Shown in pieces: positions 25,861-34,848 of a stretch of DNA of 64,000 bases. Each line of letters starts with the position of its first letter. Position 1 is the stretch's first letter. Below the pieces are notes generated by a model. The model did not search any database, was not told the DNA's origin, and saw only the letters and a list, made by a program, of their open reading frames with translations. The stretch spans positions 248,001-312,000 of the forward strand of contig CAYPQF010000021.1 of NCBI GenBank assembly GCA_964412815.1. Reading direction: 5' to 3'. Origin of the DNA: JAOAFZ01 sp964412815 (GTDB lineage Bacteria; Patescibacteriota; Microgenomatia; UBA1406; GWC2-37-13). The translations under genes were made by a program, and so were the position numbers.

Positions 25861-27231
25861 TTACCGCTTCCAGTACTCCAGTACTACACCATTAAAATCT
25901 GTCTGATCTACTTTGGTAAAGCCCTGCTGTTCCAGCGCGGGGACATACACAATACCGTGGATTTCCGCTGTATAGGGGATCACAAACACTTCGTTCTCTA
26001 CCGGTCCAGATCGAGGAGTATCGGCAGTGTCTCCGGCAAGGGTTGCGATATCACGAATCTCCCGGCCGGGGTAGTAGTACAGTATCGGGTCGGATGAGCT
26101 GGGCACCATATAGACTGGTTTGGTTCCGGGAACACTCATTAATACATGCTTCCAGTCTTCACGATGAAAGGGCGAACCAAGCAGATACACCAGAGTGAAA
26201 CTTACAAAGATACCCAGCAGTACTGACCGCTGCCACCGCTGCTGAACACCGAGCGCCAGCAGTACTGCCAATGGCACCAGCAGATAGATAAATCGGAAGT
26301 ACTGCATCATCGGAGTAAAAAATGAGATAGCGGTTCCCAGCAGCAGTGGCAGTACCACAAGCAGTGCCAGAAGACGGTGTTTCCATCCTCCTCGAGCTGC
26401 GGCAGCCCATATCAGTAGCGTTGAGAGGCCTCCTACCGCATAATAGAGAAGCTTGGGTTCAAAACTCAGTCGTCCCGTGACAAATTTAAGCGGTACCAGG
26501 GCAAGATTTTTGAGCGTCGGCGTACCCAGTACCAGACTCCAGTTCTGAACCGCGGCCAGGGCAACGGCTGAGTTCTGAAGTTGAGGAATGAGTAACGGTG
26601 CTGCCAGACCTGCCCCCAAAACCAGCGCCGTCGAGAGGAGCAGCACGGCACGCCACTGGCGAAACAATACAAACCCGATAATTGCCCCTGTAATACCAAT
26701 AAACGATCCATAGAAGGTGAGACATGCCAGGATTCCACAAATTAGACCAGTTGCCATTACTCCGTAGCGATTACCTGACTTCAGCCTGGTGCTATGCGTT
26801 TCCAGATAGAGAACAGCATACAGTGTTCCTGCAAGAAGCATGGTAACCATCAGATACATGCGAGCTTCCTGAGAGTAGTACACAATTAACGGATTAAACA
26901 GAAAAAATGCAGCTGCCCACCAGGCAGTTTCCCGGGAACTATAAAGCAGCGCAATTTGGTATACAAACCATCCGGCCAGTACCGTAACAATAATCGATGG
27001 TGCACGTAACGAAACTTCCGATACTCCGAATATCATGCTCCAGAGTTTGAGGAAGAGGTAGTATCCCGGCGGGTGAAAATCGGTCGGGGAAAACTGGGTC
27101 ACAATCCCGGCGAGGTCAAGGGTGCGCACCACATTGGCCGTAATCGCTTCGTCCAGCCAGAACGACTGTGTCAAACTAATACAGCGAATCAAGACTGCCG
27201 CTGCAAACAGATAGAGGAGAGAGAATCTCAT
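25861..27231 (-). CDS. GT-C glycosyltransferase, PMT_2/ArnT-like
   Basis: About 456 residues with around eleven membrane helices. The first outside loop has FWLDEAITANVV, the acidic catalytic motif of PMT/ArnT-type enzymes that use polyprenyl-phosphate sugars, followed by DFHPPGYYLFLKLW and a downstream YSQEARMY, both family hallmarks. A soluble C-terminal part of about 90 residues lies outside. It would take sugars from the lipid carrier made by the DPM1-like enzyme at 7603. A TATAAT (27237-27242, minus strand) lies 5 nt before its ATG. Confidence 0.88.
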   Translation of the reverse strand: MRFSLLYLFAAAVLIRCISLTQSFWLDEAITANVVRTLDLAGIVTQFSPTDFHPPGYYLFLKLWSMIFGVSEVSLRAPSIIVTVLAGWFVYQIALLYSSRETAWWAAAFFLFNPLIVYYSQEARMYLMVTMLLAGTLYAVLYLETHSTRLKSGNRYGVMATGLICGILACLTFYGSFIGITGAIIGFVLFRQWRAVLLLSTALVLGAGLAAPLLIPQLQNSAVALAAVQNWSLVLGTPTLKNLALVPLKFVTGRLSFEPKLLYYAVGGLSTLLIWAAAARGGWKHRLLALLVVLPLLLGTAISFFTPMMQYFRFIYLLVPLAVLLALGVQQRWQRSVLLGIFVSFTLVYLLGSPFHREDWKHVLMSVPGTKPVYMVPSSSDPILYYYPGREIRDIATLAGDTADTPRSGPVENEVFVIPYTAEIHGIVYVPALEQQGFTKVDQTDFNGVVLEYWKR

Positions 27232-27236
27232 ATGAT

Positions 27237-27242
27237 ATTATA
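27237..27242 (-). promoter_or_regulatory. -10 box of a leaderless promoter for the 27231 gene
   Basis: TATAAT on the minus strand, five bases before the ATG at 27231, in a 32-nt divergent gap shared with the photolyase gene. Confidence 0.55.
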
Positions 27243-27263
27243 CAATCTATAGGTAAAACCGCT

Positions 27264-28646
27264 ATGCATCCACGAAGTCGCGCACTCAACACTCATCAGC
27301 ATTCTTCCGGCTCAGCCGTATTGTATGTAATGTCCCGGGATCAGCGGGTACGGGATAACTACGCACTCCTGATTGCTCAAAACTATGCCATTGAACGCTC
27401 TCTGCCACTCGTGGTGGTGTTTAATCTCTATCCCGCAATCACCAATCGTCTGTATCAGCATTACGAGTTTATGATAGAAGGACTCAAACAGGTGGAATCT
27501 GATCTTCAGAAGTATCAGATCCCCCTCATTCTGACAATTGGTGATGGAAGCCTCACCATTCCCGGTATCGCACGGCAACTACAGGCAGCAGCTATCTTTT
27601 TTGATTTTTCGCCGTTGCGTGGACCGGTCACGCTACGACAACAAATTGCACAGCAACTCTCCGTTCCGTGTTTCGAAGTCGATACCAACAATATCGTCCC
27701 GCTCTGGATTACCTCGGACAAAGAGGAGTTCTCAGCCAAAACGATCAGATCAAAAGTGCACAAGCATCTAGAACGTTATCTGATCGAACCGCCTGCTCCC
27801 AAAAAACATCCGTTTTCCTATCAGTCAATTACTGCTATCGACTGGACACAGGCAATTAACTGGGACACGGTCCTGGAATCCTGTAACGCGCCAAAAGGAG
27901 ACCGGTATAATCCACCGTTTGTACCAGGGGAAACCGCCGCACACCAGATGCTACAGTCATTTATTACAGACCGTCTGGAACAGTATCAGGCAGACCGGAA
28001 CAATCCGACAAAAGAAGCACTGTCCAACCTCAGTCCATACTTTCATTACGGGCACCTCTCGACATTGCGAGCTGTCCTTGAGGTACGTAAAACGCTTGCG
28101 GGCACTCCGTCTCCCGCACGTAAGGAATCCGTTGAATCATTTATCGAGGAGTCCGTGGTCCGTCGCGAACTGGCAGCAAACTACTGCTACTATCAAAAAG
28201 AGTACACCTCCCTTGCCGGTGCCCGTGAGTGGGCACGAAAAACGCTGGAGGCACATACATCTGATACCCGCGAACACACCTATACGTATGCACAACTGGA
28301 AACAGCAGAGACATACGATGAGGCATGGAACGCCTGTCAGATTGAGATGATGCGAACCGGAAAAATGCATGGATACATGCGTATGTACTGGGCAAAAAAG
28401 ATTCTCGAATGGACAGAAACACCACAACAGGCGATTGATATTGCGGTTCGACTGAACGATACCTATCACCTGGACGGGTACGATGCAAACGGCTATGTCG
28501 GCATTATGTGGGCAATCGCAGGGGTACATGATCGGCCGTGGTTTGAACGACCGGTATTTGGCAGTATCAGGTATATGAATTTCAATGGACTCAAACGCAA
28601 ATTTGCTATACAAACATATATAGACCGCTGGTTACCGCTTAAATAA
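27264..28646 (+). CDS. Class II CPD photolyase
   Basis: About 460 residues. The N-terminal photolyase domain has VLYVMSRDQRVRDNYALL, which marks class II enzymes rather than class I. The FAD-binding half has LSPYFHYGHLS, then GYDANGYVGIMWAIAG, VHDRPWFERPVFG and IRYMNFNGLKRKF, the class II C-terminal block. It repairs cyclobutane pyrimidine dimers in DNA using light, suggesting exposure to sunlight. No signal peptide. No clear Shine-Dalgarno; a TACAAT lies within the divergent gap. Confidence 0.95.
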   Translation: MHPRSRALNTHQHSSGSAVLYVMSRDQRVRDNYALLIAQNYAIERSLPLVVVFNLYPAITNRLYQHYEFMIEGLKQVESDLQKYQIPLILTIGDGSLTIPGIARQLQAAAIFFDFSPLRGPVTLRQQIAQQLSVPCFEVDTNNIVPLWITSDKEEFSAKTIRSKVHKHLERYLIEPPAPKKHPFSYQSITAIDWTQAINWDTVLESCNAPKGDRYNPPFVPGETAAHQMLQSFITDRLEQYQADRNNPTKEALSNLSPYFHYGHLSTLRAVLEVRKTLAGTPSPARKESVESFIEESVVRRELAANYCYYQKEYTSLAGAREWARKTLEAHTSDTREHTYTYAQLETAETYDEAWNACQIEMMRTGKMHGYMRMYWAKKILEWTETPQQAIDIAVRLNDTYHLDGYDANGYVGIMWAIAGVHDRPWFERPVFGSIRYMNFNGLKRKFAIQTYIDRWLPLK

Positions 28647-28699
28647 CTTCCTGTTTCTTTTTATCTCTCCATTTTTTATACTAAAAATTATCAGTATCT

Positions 28700-31252
28700 A
28701 TGAATAAAAAGATACTCCAACGCTGTATCGCTTTCTTCATCATAGCCATTATTGTGGTGACGGGTTGTTTTCACCTTTTTGACCGATCAGCTGAAGCAGT
28801 AACCACACCTCACATTTACTTCGGAGCGTACGTGAATAATAATCTTTCAAACATGTCACAAGTGAATGCCTTTGAGGCGAATGCAGGTAAAAATCTCTCA
28901 ATTATTCAATGGTTTTCTGCCTGGGGTGGTACAGACGGGGCACAGAACTTTCAGCCGACCTGGATGAACAATATCCGGGCAAAAGGCGCTATTCCGATGG
29001 TTACCTGGGAACCATTTAACCCCAATCAGACACCACACGCAAACCAACCAAGTTATCAACTTCAGGATATTCTGGCAGGGAACTACGACGCCTATATTGA
29101 CCAGTGGGCAACCGATATAGCCGCGTGGGGACATCCCATGTTTTTACGGTTTGCCCACGAAATGAATGGAGACTGGTACCCCTGGGCGGAAGTCACAAAC
29201 ACCGGCGTGCCCGTGAACGGAAACTCCCAAGGCGAGTATATTCAGGCATGGCGCTATGTATACAACAGGTTTCAGCTTGCGGGCGCAACTAATGTTACCT
29301 GGGTCTGGTGTCCGAACCGCAACTTTGATAACTCACCGCCACTCAGCCGGTTCTACCCCGGAGATGAGTATGTTGACTGGTTGTGTGTAGACGGTTATAA
29401 CCGCGGCGATGCATCATGGAGGACGTTCGAAACAACTTTTTTAAGTACCTATCGTGATCTGGTGGAGATCAATGATGAAAAACCAATTATGATCGGCGAG
29501 TTCGGCACCGTCGAAAGCGGAGGTTCAAAAGCAGCCTGGTTTACCGATGCCCTCACCACCCAGTTGCCAAACAATTACCCGAATGTCCGGGCCGTTGTCT
29601 ACTTTAACGCTGTCGGAAACGGCTTTGATAATCGGATCGAGACTTCGCAGTCATCGATCGATGCGTTTGCGGCCGCAATTGGATCCTCAACCTACGACAC
29701 CAACAACTACAGTACTCTTGCAACCAATCCAATTCCACCTCCCGTTATTGAGACAGATGGGTCAACATCCTATGTCTCAGATCTCTTTGAACGGACAGCC
29801 AGCAGCAGCTGGGGGAGTGCCGGGAGTGCCGGCGCATATACCTTGAACGGAACAGCAGCAGACTATAACGTGAACAGCAGCTATGGGACCATGAATACAC
29901 CTTCGGCCGGCACTATCCGGTTTGCCATTCTTCCCACCATGACACCGCAACGTGATGTACAGATCAGTGCACGCGTCCGGACTGATAAACCTTCTGTCGG
30001 CAGTAGTCAGTTTTCGATATTAATAGCCCGTCGACAAGCAAACGATGATCAGTACCGTGGGCGGTTACGGGTAGATACCGGTGGAAATATGTATCTCCAG
30101 GCCTTTACGAAAATCGGCGCAGAGGCAGCACTCGGAACCGAAGTACAACTTACCGGTCTCCAGTACGTTCAGGGACAGTTTACGAATATCAAGATGCAGG
30201 TTGAAGGAGCAAGTCCCACCACGATCAGATTAAAAGCATGGAAAAGTACCACTACCGAACCGGCCAACTGGCAATATACCGTCACAGATTCAAACGCTGC
30301 ACTTCAGGGACCAGGTGTAGTCGGCCTCCATTCACGAACCAATACCGGCACAACTAATTCACCTGTTCTCTTTACCTGGGACCGGTTCCAGGCATCCAGC
30401 ATTCCGCCTATTCCGACCAACACCCCCACACCAACACCTACTAACACCCCCAGTCCGACTCTCACTCCTTCACCGACCAACACCCCCAGTCCGACTCTTA
30501 CTCCTTCACCGACCAACACTCCAACACCTACCCCAACGGGGACCTTAACACCAACCGCAACACCAACACCCGTTGTATCAATTACCCCCAGCACATCACC
30601 AACACCTCCCACGGCATCACCAACCCGACGCCCAACCTCAATACCAACGCCAAAACCTCCGGGCTGTAGTGCCGAAATTCCACCTACCGCACCTGATCTG
30701 TTCAGGGTAGAAATGACTACTACCTCGGCAAAAATGTTCTTTAGCCCACCCTCAAAGCCTTATACCTATTATCACATTGCTTACAGCGAGACCAGCAATG
30801 CAGAAGGGAATGGAGTAGAGTTCAGCACCGACTCTAACGGGGTTATCAGTTACATTATTGAAGAGCTGGAGCCCAGCCGTAAGTATTTCTTTAAGGTACG
30901 TGTAGGAAATGGCTGTGCGCCAGGCCCCTGGTCGAAGATTATGGAAGGATCAACCGGAAATTTAAGTACCGTCGCAACTACCGAGTTTATTAACGATCAA
31001 CCAACCCGTGTCGAAATTTCACAGACGCCATCGTTTGAAGGTGATGGAGATCCGACGAATGACTCGGTAATCGATAAAGCACAGGAATTCCTCAATGATC
31101 AGGTAACAGAAGTAGAGGATGCAGACAGGGATAAAGAAGGAATGGATGAGTTTTCTCCCTCTCCCACGATACAACCGGAGCCAGGAGACGGCATACCTTG
31201 GTGGCAGCGACTCTGGAACTCAATTGTAACCTTCTTTACCGGAAACAGGTAG
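28700..31252 (+). CDS. Secreted GH26 glycosidase (beta-mannanase-like) with Thr/Pro linker and FN3-like domain
   Basis: About 850 residues. A signal segment ends in a possible lipobox VTGC (residues 21-24). The GH26 domain covers about residues 35-330: acid/base Glu154 in FAHEMNGDWYPW and nucleophile Glu267 in MIGEFGTVESGG. A concanavalin/laminin-G-like region (about 355-570) follows, then a Thr/Pro linker (about 572-655) with a perfect-looking 12-residue tandem repeat, and a fibronectin-III-like domain (about 660-755). The end has a Trp-rich helix. It likely cleaves mannans or related beta-glucans outside the cell. A TATACT lies 17 nt upstream of the ATG. Confidence 0.85.
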   Translation: MNKKILQRCIAFFIIAIIVVTGCFHLFDRSAEAVTTPHIYFGAYVNNNLSNMSQVNAFEANAGKNLSIIQWFSAWGGTDGAQNFQPTWMNNIRAKGAIPMVTWEPFNPNQTPHANQPSYQLQDILAGNYDAYIDQWATDIAAWGHPMFLRFAHEMNGDWYPWAEVTNTGVPVNGNSQGEYIQAWRYVYNRFQLAGATNVTWVWCPNRNFDNSPPLSRFYPGDEYVDWLCVDGYNRGDASWRTFETTFLSTYRDLVEINDEKPIMIGEFGTVESGGSKAAWFTDALTTQLPNNYPNVRAVVYFNAVGNGFDNRIETSQSSIDAFAAAIGSSTYDTNNYSTLATNPIPPPVIETDGSTSYVSDLFERTASSSWGSAGSAGAYTLNGTAADYNVNSSYGTMNTPSAGTIRFAILPTMTPQRDVQISARVRTDKPSVGSSQFSILIARRQANDDQYRGRLRVDTGGNMYLQAFTKIGAEAALGTEVQLTGLQYVQGQFTNIKMQVEGASPTTIRLKAWKSTTTEPANWQYTVTDSNAALQGPGVVGLHSRTNTGTTNSPVLFTWDRFQASSIPPIPTNTPTPTPTNTPSPTLTPSPTNTPSPTLTPSPTNTPTPTPTGTLTPTATPTPVVSITPSTSPTPPTASPTRRPTSIPTPKPPGCSAEIPPTAPDLFRVEMTTTSAKMFFSPPSKPYTYYHIAYSETSNAEGNGVEFSTDSNGVISYIIEELEPSRKYFFKVRVGNGCAPGPWSKIMEGSTGNLSTVATTEFINDQPTRVEISQTPSFEGDGDPTNDSVIDKAQEFLNDQVTEVEDADRDKEGMDEFSPSPTIQPEPGDGIPWWQRLWNSIVTFFTGNR
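30443..30514 (+). repeat. 36-bp tandem duplication in the Thr/Pro linker of the GH26 protein
   Basis: Two adjacent 36-bp units (30443-30478 and 30479-30514) differ at one base. They encode the repeated peptide NTPSPTLTPSPT, so linker length probably changes by slippage or recombination. Confidence 0.85.
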
Positions 31253-31377
31253 TATCTCCTATAACAGATCACTTCTTGCAATTAGTTGCTTCACTTCAGT
31301 GTAAAAAATGATATACTCTAGGATACAATACTATCTTATATAGCTATATAAGATTATTTTTAAGTTATTAAATAACT

Positions 31378-32586
31378 ATGAGTAACGAACGATTTGGACG
31401 ACGCAAAGTTATCTTAGGAGCAGCAGCAATTATCGGTGGCGGACTTGCTGCAGGAGCACTGGCATTTTTAGGGTTACGGGTACGGGAACAGCAAGCCGCA
31501 GATCTTCAAGCTACGGCAACTCGTCTAGACGAGATAGAACAGCTCCGCCGTCTGGCTTCAGAATCTTCTCTACGGGATATCGCCGGGCGTGCCGGAATTC
31601 GATCGGCCGCACTCTTAACACCGCTCGACGCTCAACAGTTTCCTGCAGGTTCTGTAGAAGCAGGAATGATTCGGGAGGCCGCCACCATCGGAGCACTGGA
31701 CGGCGTATTGTACTGGGGTCAAACTCCAGAGGATTTTGCAAATCCGGAACGCATTTCTGCCAAATTTAATGATGCAGCTGCAGTTATCTCGTATGGTCAA
31801 TCTATGGGCATTGGAGAGTTTTCCGGACGGCATATGATCTGGGGCAACGAAGGGCCGCTACCGGACTGGATTGTTGAAGGGGTGCGTTCCGGACAGCTCG
31901 ATGCACGTACCATTATCGAACAGCGCATTACCCAGCTAGCGTCAGAACCCCGTTTTGCACCCGTTACCAGCTGGAGCGTTGTGAACGAAATCGTTCCTCG
32001 TATTCCATCAGAACAAGGAAAAAACTTATTTGGAGAGTCGCTCGGGATCGAAGAAACCATTGATCTGGCCTTCGCAACCGCACGCGCTGCGCGTCCAAAT
32101 GACTTACTGATCATTAACGATTTTGATAATCATAACCGGTATCGTCGCGATCGCGCAGAGATGCTATATCAGATGGTTAAGGCGGCAATAGGACGCGGAA
32201 CTCCAATCGATGCTGTTGGTATGCAGATGCATTTCAGAGCCGGCCAGGAATTTAATGTCGAAGAGATGGCGCGCACCATGGCTGATTATGGTGAACTGGG
32301 TGTTCGGGTGGTGATTACCGAACTGAACGTTAAAACGGATCAGTTCCAGGGGTCACCGGAACAGGCACTGGCAGCGCAGGCCGCAACGTATCAGAATATC
32401 GGACTGGCCGCGGCTGCTTCACAAAATGTCGATATGATGACGTTGTTTGGTATACATGAAGAAACTTCTTATGTAGATCAATATTCCAGAGCTCAAACCG
32501 ATGCACTCCTCGCGGAAGGTCAGCAATGGAAACCGTCCTATCAGGGACTAAAAGAAGGATTGTTAGGGATTCCTGCAAGTCAATAA
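31378..32586 (+). CDS. Exported GH10 endo-beta-1,4-xylanase-like enzyme with a Tat-like signal
   Basis: About 402 residues. The N-terminus NERFGRRKVILGAAAI has a twin-arginine-like motif and a hydrophobic core ending around residue 35, so folded export is possible; a plain anchor is the alternative. The GH10 barrel shows the acid/base Glu204 in SWSVVNEIV and the nucleophile Glu315 in VITELNVKTD, with NDFDNHNR and QMHFRAGQ also typical. With the adjacent GH26 enzyme it points to use of hemicellulose. The gene has no Shine-Dalgarno; TATACT and TACAAT boxes lie 50-75 nt upstream. Confidence 0.85.
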   Translation: MSNERFGRRKVILGAAAIIGGGLAAGALAFLGLRVREQQAADLQATATRLDEIEQLRRLASESSLRDIAGRAGIRSAALLTPLDAQQFPAGSVEAGMIREAATIGALDGVLYWGQTPEDFANPERISAKFNDAAAVISYGQSMGIGEFSGRHMIWGNEGPLPDWIVEGVRSGQLDARTIIEQRITQLASEPRFAPVTSWSVVNEIVPRIPSEQGKNLFGESLGIEETIDLAFATARAARPNDLLIINDFDNHNRYRRDRAEMLYQMVKAAIGRGTPIDAVGMQMHFRAGQEFNVEEMARTMADYGELGVRVVITELNVKTDQFQGSPEQALAAQAATYQNIGLAAAASQNVDMMTLFGIHEETSYVDQYSRAQTDALLAEGQQWKPSYQGLKEGLLGIPASQ

Positions 32587-32598
32587 AAAAGTGGGGTA

Positions 32599-32626
32599 GG
32601 GCACCGGCGGTTTCCCGTCGGTGCCC
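32599..32626. terminator. GC-rich hairpin between convergent genes
   Basis: GGGCACCGGCGG (32599-32610) pairs with CCGTCGGTGCCC (32615-32626, one G-U) around a 4-nt loop. On the minus strand a run of six T follows 8-9 nt later (32585-32590). It can end both the GC-rich synthase transcript and the GH10 gene. Confidence 0.75.
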
Positions 32627-32636
32627 GTCCCGTTCC

Positions 32637-32717
32637 TTACTCCGTTTTCAACGTATAGACACCTCCTTGAATCGCTCCAGATCGCATAGAAAGCACGATG
32701 TCCAGCCCCGGACTCAT
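32637..32717 (-). CDS. Possible 26-aa peptide downstream of the GC-rich GT2 gene
   Basis: A short minus-strand frame (MSPGLDIVLSMRSGA..., ending LKTE) lying 7 nt after the GT2 stop on the same transcript. A strong AAGGAGG occurs inside it, before a TTG-started 4-codon frame, so a coding role is doubtful. Its end overlaps the 13-bp inverted repeat at 32641. Listed because it is the only frame in this GC-rich tail. Confidence 0.2.
   Translation of the reverse strand: MSPGLDIVLSMRSGAIQGGVYTLKTE
32641..32653 (+). repeat. 13-bp inverted repeat, left copy, flanking GC-rich cassette B
   Basis: TCCGTTTTCAACG here is the exact reverse complement of 34606-34618, so the copies bracket the GC-rich GT2 cassette in inverted orientation. 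Confidence 0.7.
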
Positions 32718-32724
32718 CCCGCGG

Positions 32725-34581
32725 TCACTGTCCCGCCGGGATGCGGTCCAGGACCCAGCCGCCCGCCTGCATCAGGCCATCGTAGGTCCACTGAAGGATG
32801 TTGCCACCCAGATCCAGCAGCAGCTCGGTAAAGCCGGCGAGCTGCGCGGGTGTGACCTGCCCCGCGGCCGTGAAGATCGCGATCAGTGACAGTCCCAGGA
32901 AGAGCGGGATGAACTGCGTCACCCACCCGTACCACACGAGGCTGCCCTTGGGCTCGTTGTTCGGCTTGGTCCACACCACCAGCGCGAACATCAGGAAGTA
33001 GAACGCGAAGGCCGCGCCCATCCACTGCCCGAAGGCGACCGGGTTGGTCTGCACCAGCGGCGGCCACAGCCAGAACAGCACCGGCGCCGTGACCAGCGTG
33101 GTCACCAGGAAGATGCGCGCCAGCCACGTGTTAAAGACGTCCGCCGGCGAGGAGCCGCGCGTACCCCAGATCATGTGGGTGGACGACATCATCATGCCCA
33201 GTGCCCCGTTGAAGGTGTGGAAGAACGTGAGGAATGCGATGTTCGGTACCAGGAAGATCCAGCGCCCCGGTCGGGCCGTGTAGTATCCCCAGTGGCGGAT
33301 CACGAACGTCAGCAGCAGGCCGCCGGCGCCGATCACGAACTGGGCCAGGATGGGGATGTAGGCGAAGGTCACATACTCATGTCTCCCTGAGGTGATGTTG
33401 TACACCGCGTTGAAGATCGTGCCGAACCAGAAGTACGGCAGGATGATGTCGGCAATGTAGACAAAGAACATCCACTGAGCCCGGATCGCCATGCTCCCAA
33501 ACGAGGTGAGCGTCATGCCGCGGCTCCCCTTATTCCAACGCAGCAGCTGCCGCCAGAGCTTGGGAAACGTGTCGGGCGCCTGGGTATGCAGCTTGCTCGT
33601 GCTCTGGTAGACAGCGCCGCCGTTCCAGCTGACCGTCCCATAGACACGGGAGAGCCAGGTGATGCGCCGGTCGTCGCTGACCTTGGTCCGCCGCCCGAAG
33701 ACGGCCCAGTTGAAAAAGTCCTTGACGAACCTCTTGAACGGGTCGAACAGGAACGGCTGAAACACGAAGCGGGCGACGCGGCTCACTGCTCCCACCACGC
33801 CCTCACCGGACGCGGTCTCGCCGATAAACGGCACCGCGCGGATCACGTAGCACCTGCCGGGCTGGCAGGGCACCTGTGCCACCACCGAGCCGGCCTTGAT
33901 CGACGTGTTGCGCCGCAGGTCCTCAGCGAACTCCGAGAGCGCTTCCGGGCTGATGCCGATGGGCTCGCCGACGATGGCCTGCTCGCCTGACACCGAGTTC
34001 ACAAAGGGATCGGACAGGGCCTTGATCATCTCCATCACCGCCCCGGGCTCCAGCTCCTCATCATCGTCCGACATGACGATAGCATGGATGTAGCGGTTGA
34101 GCCGGGTGGCCTTGATCTTGATGTACTCCAGGCCGGTGACGAGCGCATTGGGCTTGTCACCCCACGGCTCGTAGACCCAGTCGACCTGCATCTCCTCGCA
34201 GATCTGTGCGATCGGGCTGAAACGCCCGAGGTCGGTCTCAGCGATGCCCTGCTGGTCGCGGATGGCGGCAAGGTCCGGAGAGACGCCGTTGATCACCACC
34301 ACCATGAGCGCCGGGTCCATGTAGTTGGCCTGCATCGACAGCAGCACCTTGCGGATGTCCGCCGGGTCTGTGGCGCTGTAGGTCGCAAGCACCATGGCCG
34401 TGTGCTCATTTACCTCCTTGTAGAAGCGGTGTATTCCCTCAGGAAACACATACGGGAAGTACACCTTGGCGAGATACCACTTGGGCGCGTACACCAGCCA
34501 GGTGAACAAGAAGAAACCAAGGTAGTAGTGCAACTGGCCAAGAATTATGGCCTCTGCCAGTGCGATGATCCCGGTTCCCAT
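32725..34581 (-). CDS. Processive GT2 synthase (cellulose/hyaluronan synthase-like), GC-rich cassette B
   Basis: About 618 residues. One membrane helix near residues 10-30, a GT-A domain with VLATYSATD near the start, the acidic VMSDDDEEL around residue 170 and VSGEQAIVGEP, then QLLRWNKGS at about 348, which is the QxxRW product-site motif of processive synthases. About six C-terminal helices would form the channel. It likely polymerises a surface polysaccharide from UDP- or GDP-sugar. Base composition is strongly GC-rich, unlike all flanking genes. AGGAGGT lies 9 nt before the ATG, and a leader of about 60 nt precedes it. This suggests lateral acquisition. Confidence 0.82.
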   Translation of the reverse strand: MGTGIIALAEAIILGQLHYYLGFFLFTWLVYAPKWYLAKVYFPYVFPEGIHRFYKEVNEHTAMVLATYSATDPADIRKVLLSMQANYMDPALMVVVINGVSPDLAAIRDQQGIAETDLGRFSPIAQICEEMQVDWVYEPWGDKPNALVTGLEYIKIKATRLNRYIHAIVMSDDDEELEPGAVMEMIKALSDPFVNSVSGEQAIVGEPIGISPEALSEFAEDLRRNTSIKAGSVVAQVPCQPGRCYVIRAVPFIGETASGEGVVGAVSRVARFVFQPFLFDPFKRFVKDFFNWAVFGRRTKVSDDRRITWLSRVYGTVSWNGGAVYQSTSKLHTQAPDTFPKLWRQLLRWNKGSRGMTLTSFGSMAIRAQWMFFVYIADIILPYFWFGTIFNAVYNITSGRHEYVTFAYIPILAQFVIGAGGLLLTFVIRHWGYYTARPGRWIFLVPNIAFLTFFHTFNGALGMMMSSTHMIWGTRGSSPADVFNTWLARIFLVTTLVTAPVLFWLWPPLVQTNPVAFGQWMGAAFAFYFLMFALVVWTKPNNEPKGSLVWYGWVTQFIPLFLGLSLIAIFTAAGQVTPAQLAGFTELLLDLGGNILQWTYDGLMQAGGWVLDRIPAGQ

Positions 34582-34605
34582 GGGGTTGATACCTCCTGTG
34601 TGGTC

Positions 34606-34618
34606 CGTTGAAAACGGA
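34606..34618 (-). repeat. 13-bp inverted repeat, right copy, flanking GC-rich cassette B
   Basis: CGTTGAAAACGGA, the reverse complement of 32641-32653. It lies in the 5' leader of the GT2 gene, within a near-palindrome CCGTTGAAAACGG that could also be an operator. Confidence 0.7.
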
Positions 34619-34649
34619 ATGTTAAGGTTCGGGTAAAAATACTACCTAT

Positions 34650-34677
34650 AGTTTATCAGATTAATATATATATTCAA
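34650..34677 (-). promoter_or_regulatory. Promoter of the GC-rich GT2 cassette
   Basis: On the minus strand: TTGAAT (34672-34677), 16 nt spacer, TAAACT (34650-34655) preceded by an extended -10 TGA. Transcription would start near 34643. It is divergent from the cassette C promoter at 34776. Confidence 0.5.
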
Positions 34678-34775
34678 TATGTATAAGTATGATATAGTTA
34701 AGATATCTTACGTACTATTTATATTGATGGAGAACGATGCAGGATAATAGCTATGTATATAAGTAACTGTGACAC

Positions 34776-34803
34776 TTTACTTTATCTTATAGTCTGCTAT
34801 AAT
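34776..34803 (+). promoter_or_regulatory. Near-consensus extended -10 promoter of GC-rich cassette C
   Basis: TTTACT (34776-34781), 16 nt, TATAAT (34798-34803) with TGC directly before it. A leader of about 40 nt follows, with GAGGAGGT at 34833-34840, eight bases from the ATG. Confidence 0.75.
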
Positions 34804-34848
34804 GAGAGCGGAACGAACGGCACAAACACATAGAGGAGGTAAACCAAG

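Noticed and set aside
33586..34611. Long plus-strand frames opposite the GC-rich GT2 gene
   Set aside because: High GC creates open antisense frames; the minus-strand frame has GT2 motifs, a promoter and a Shine-Dalgarno.
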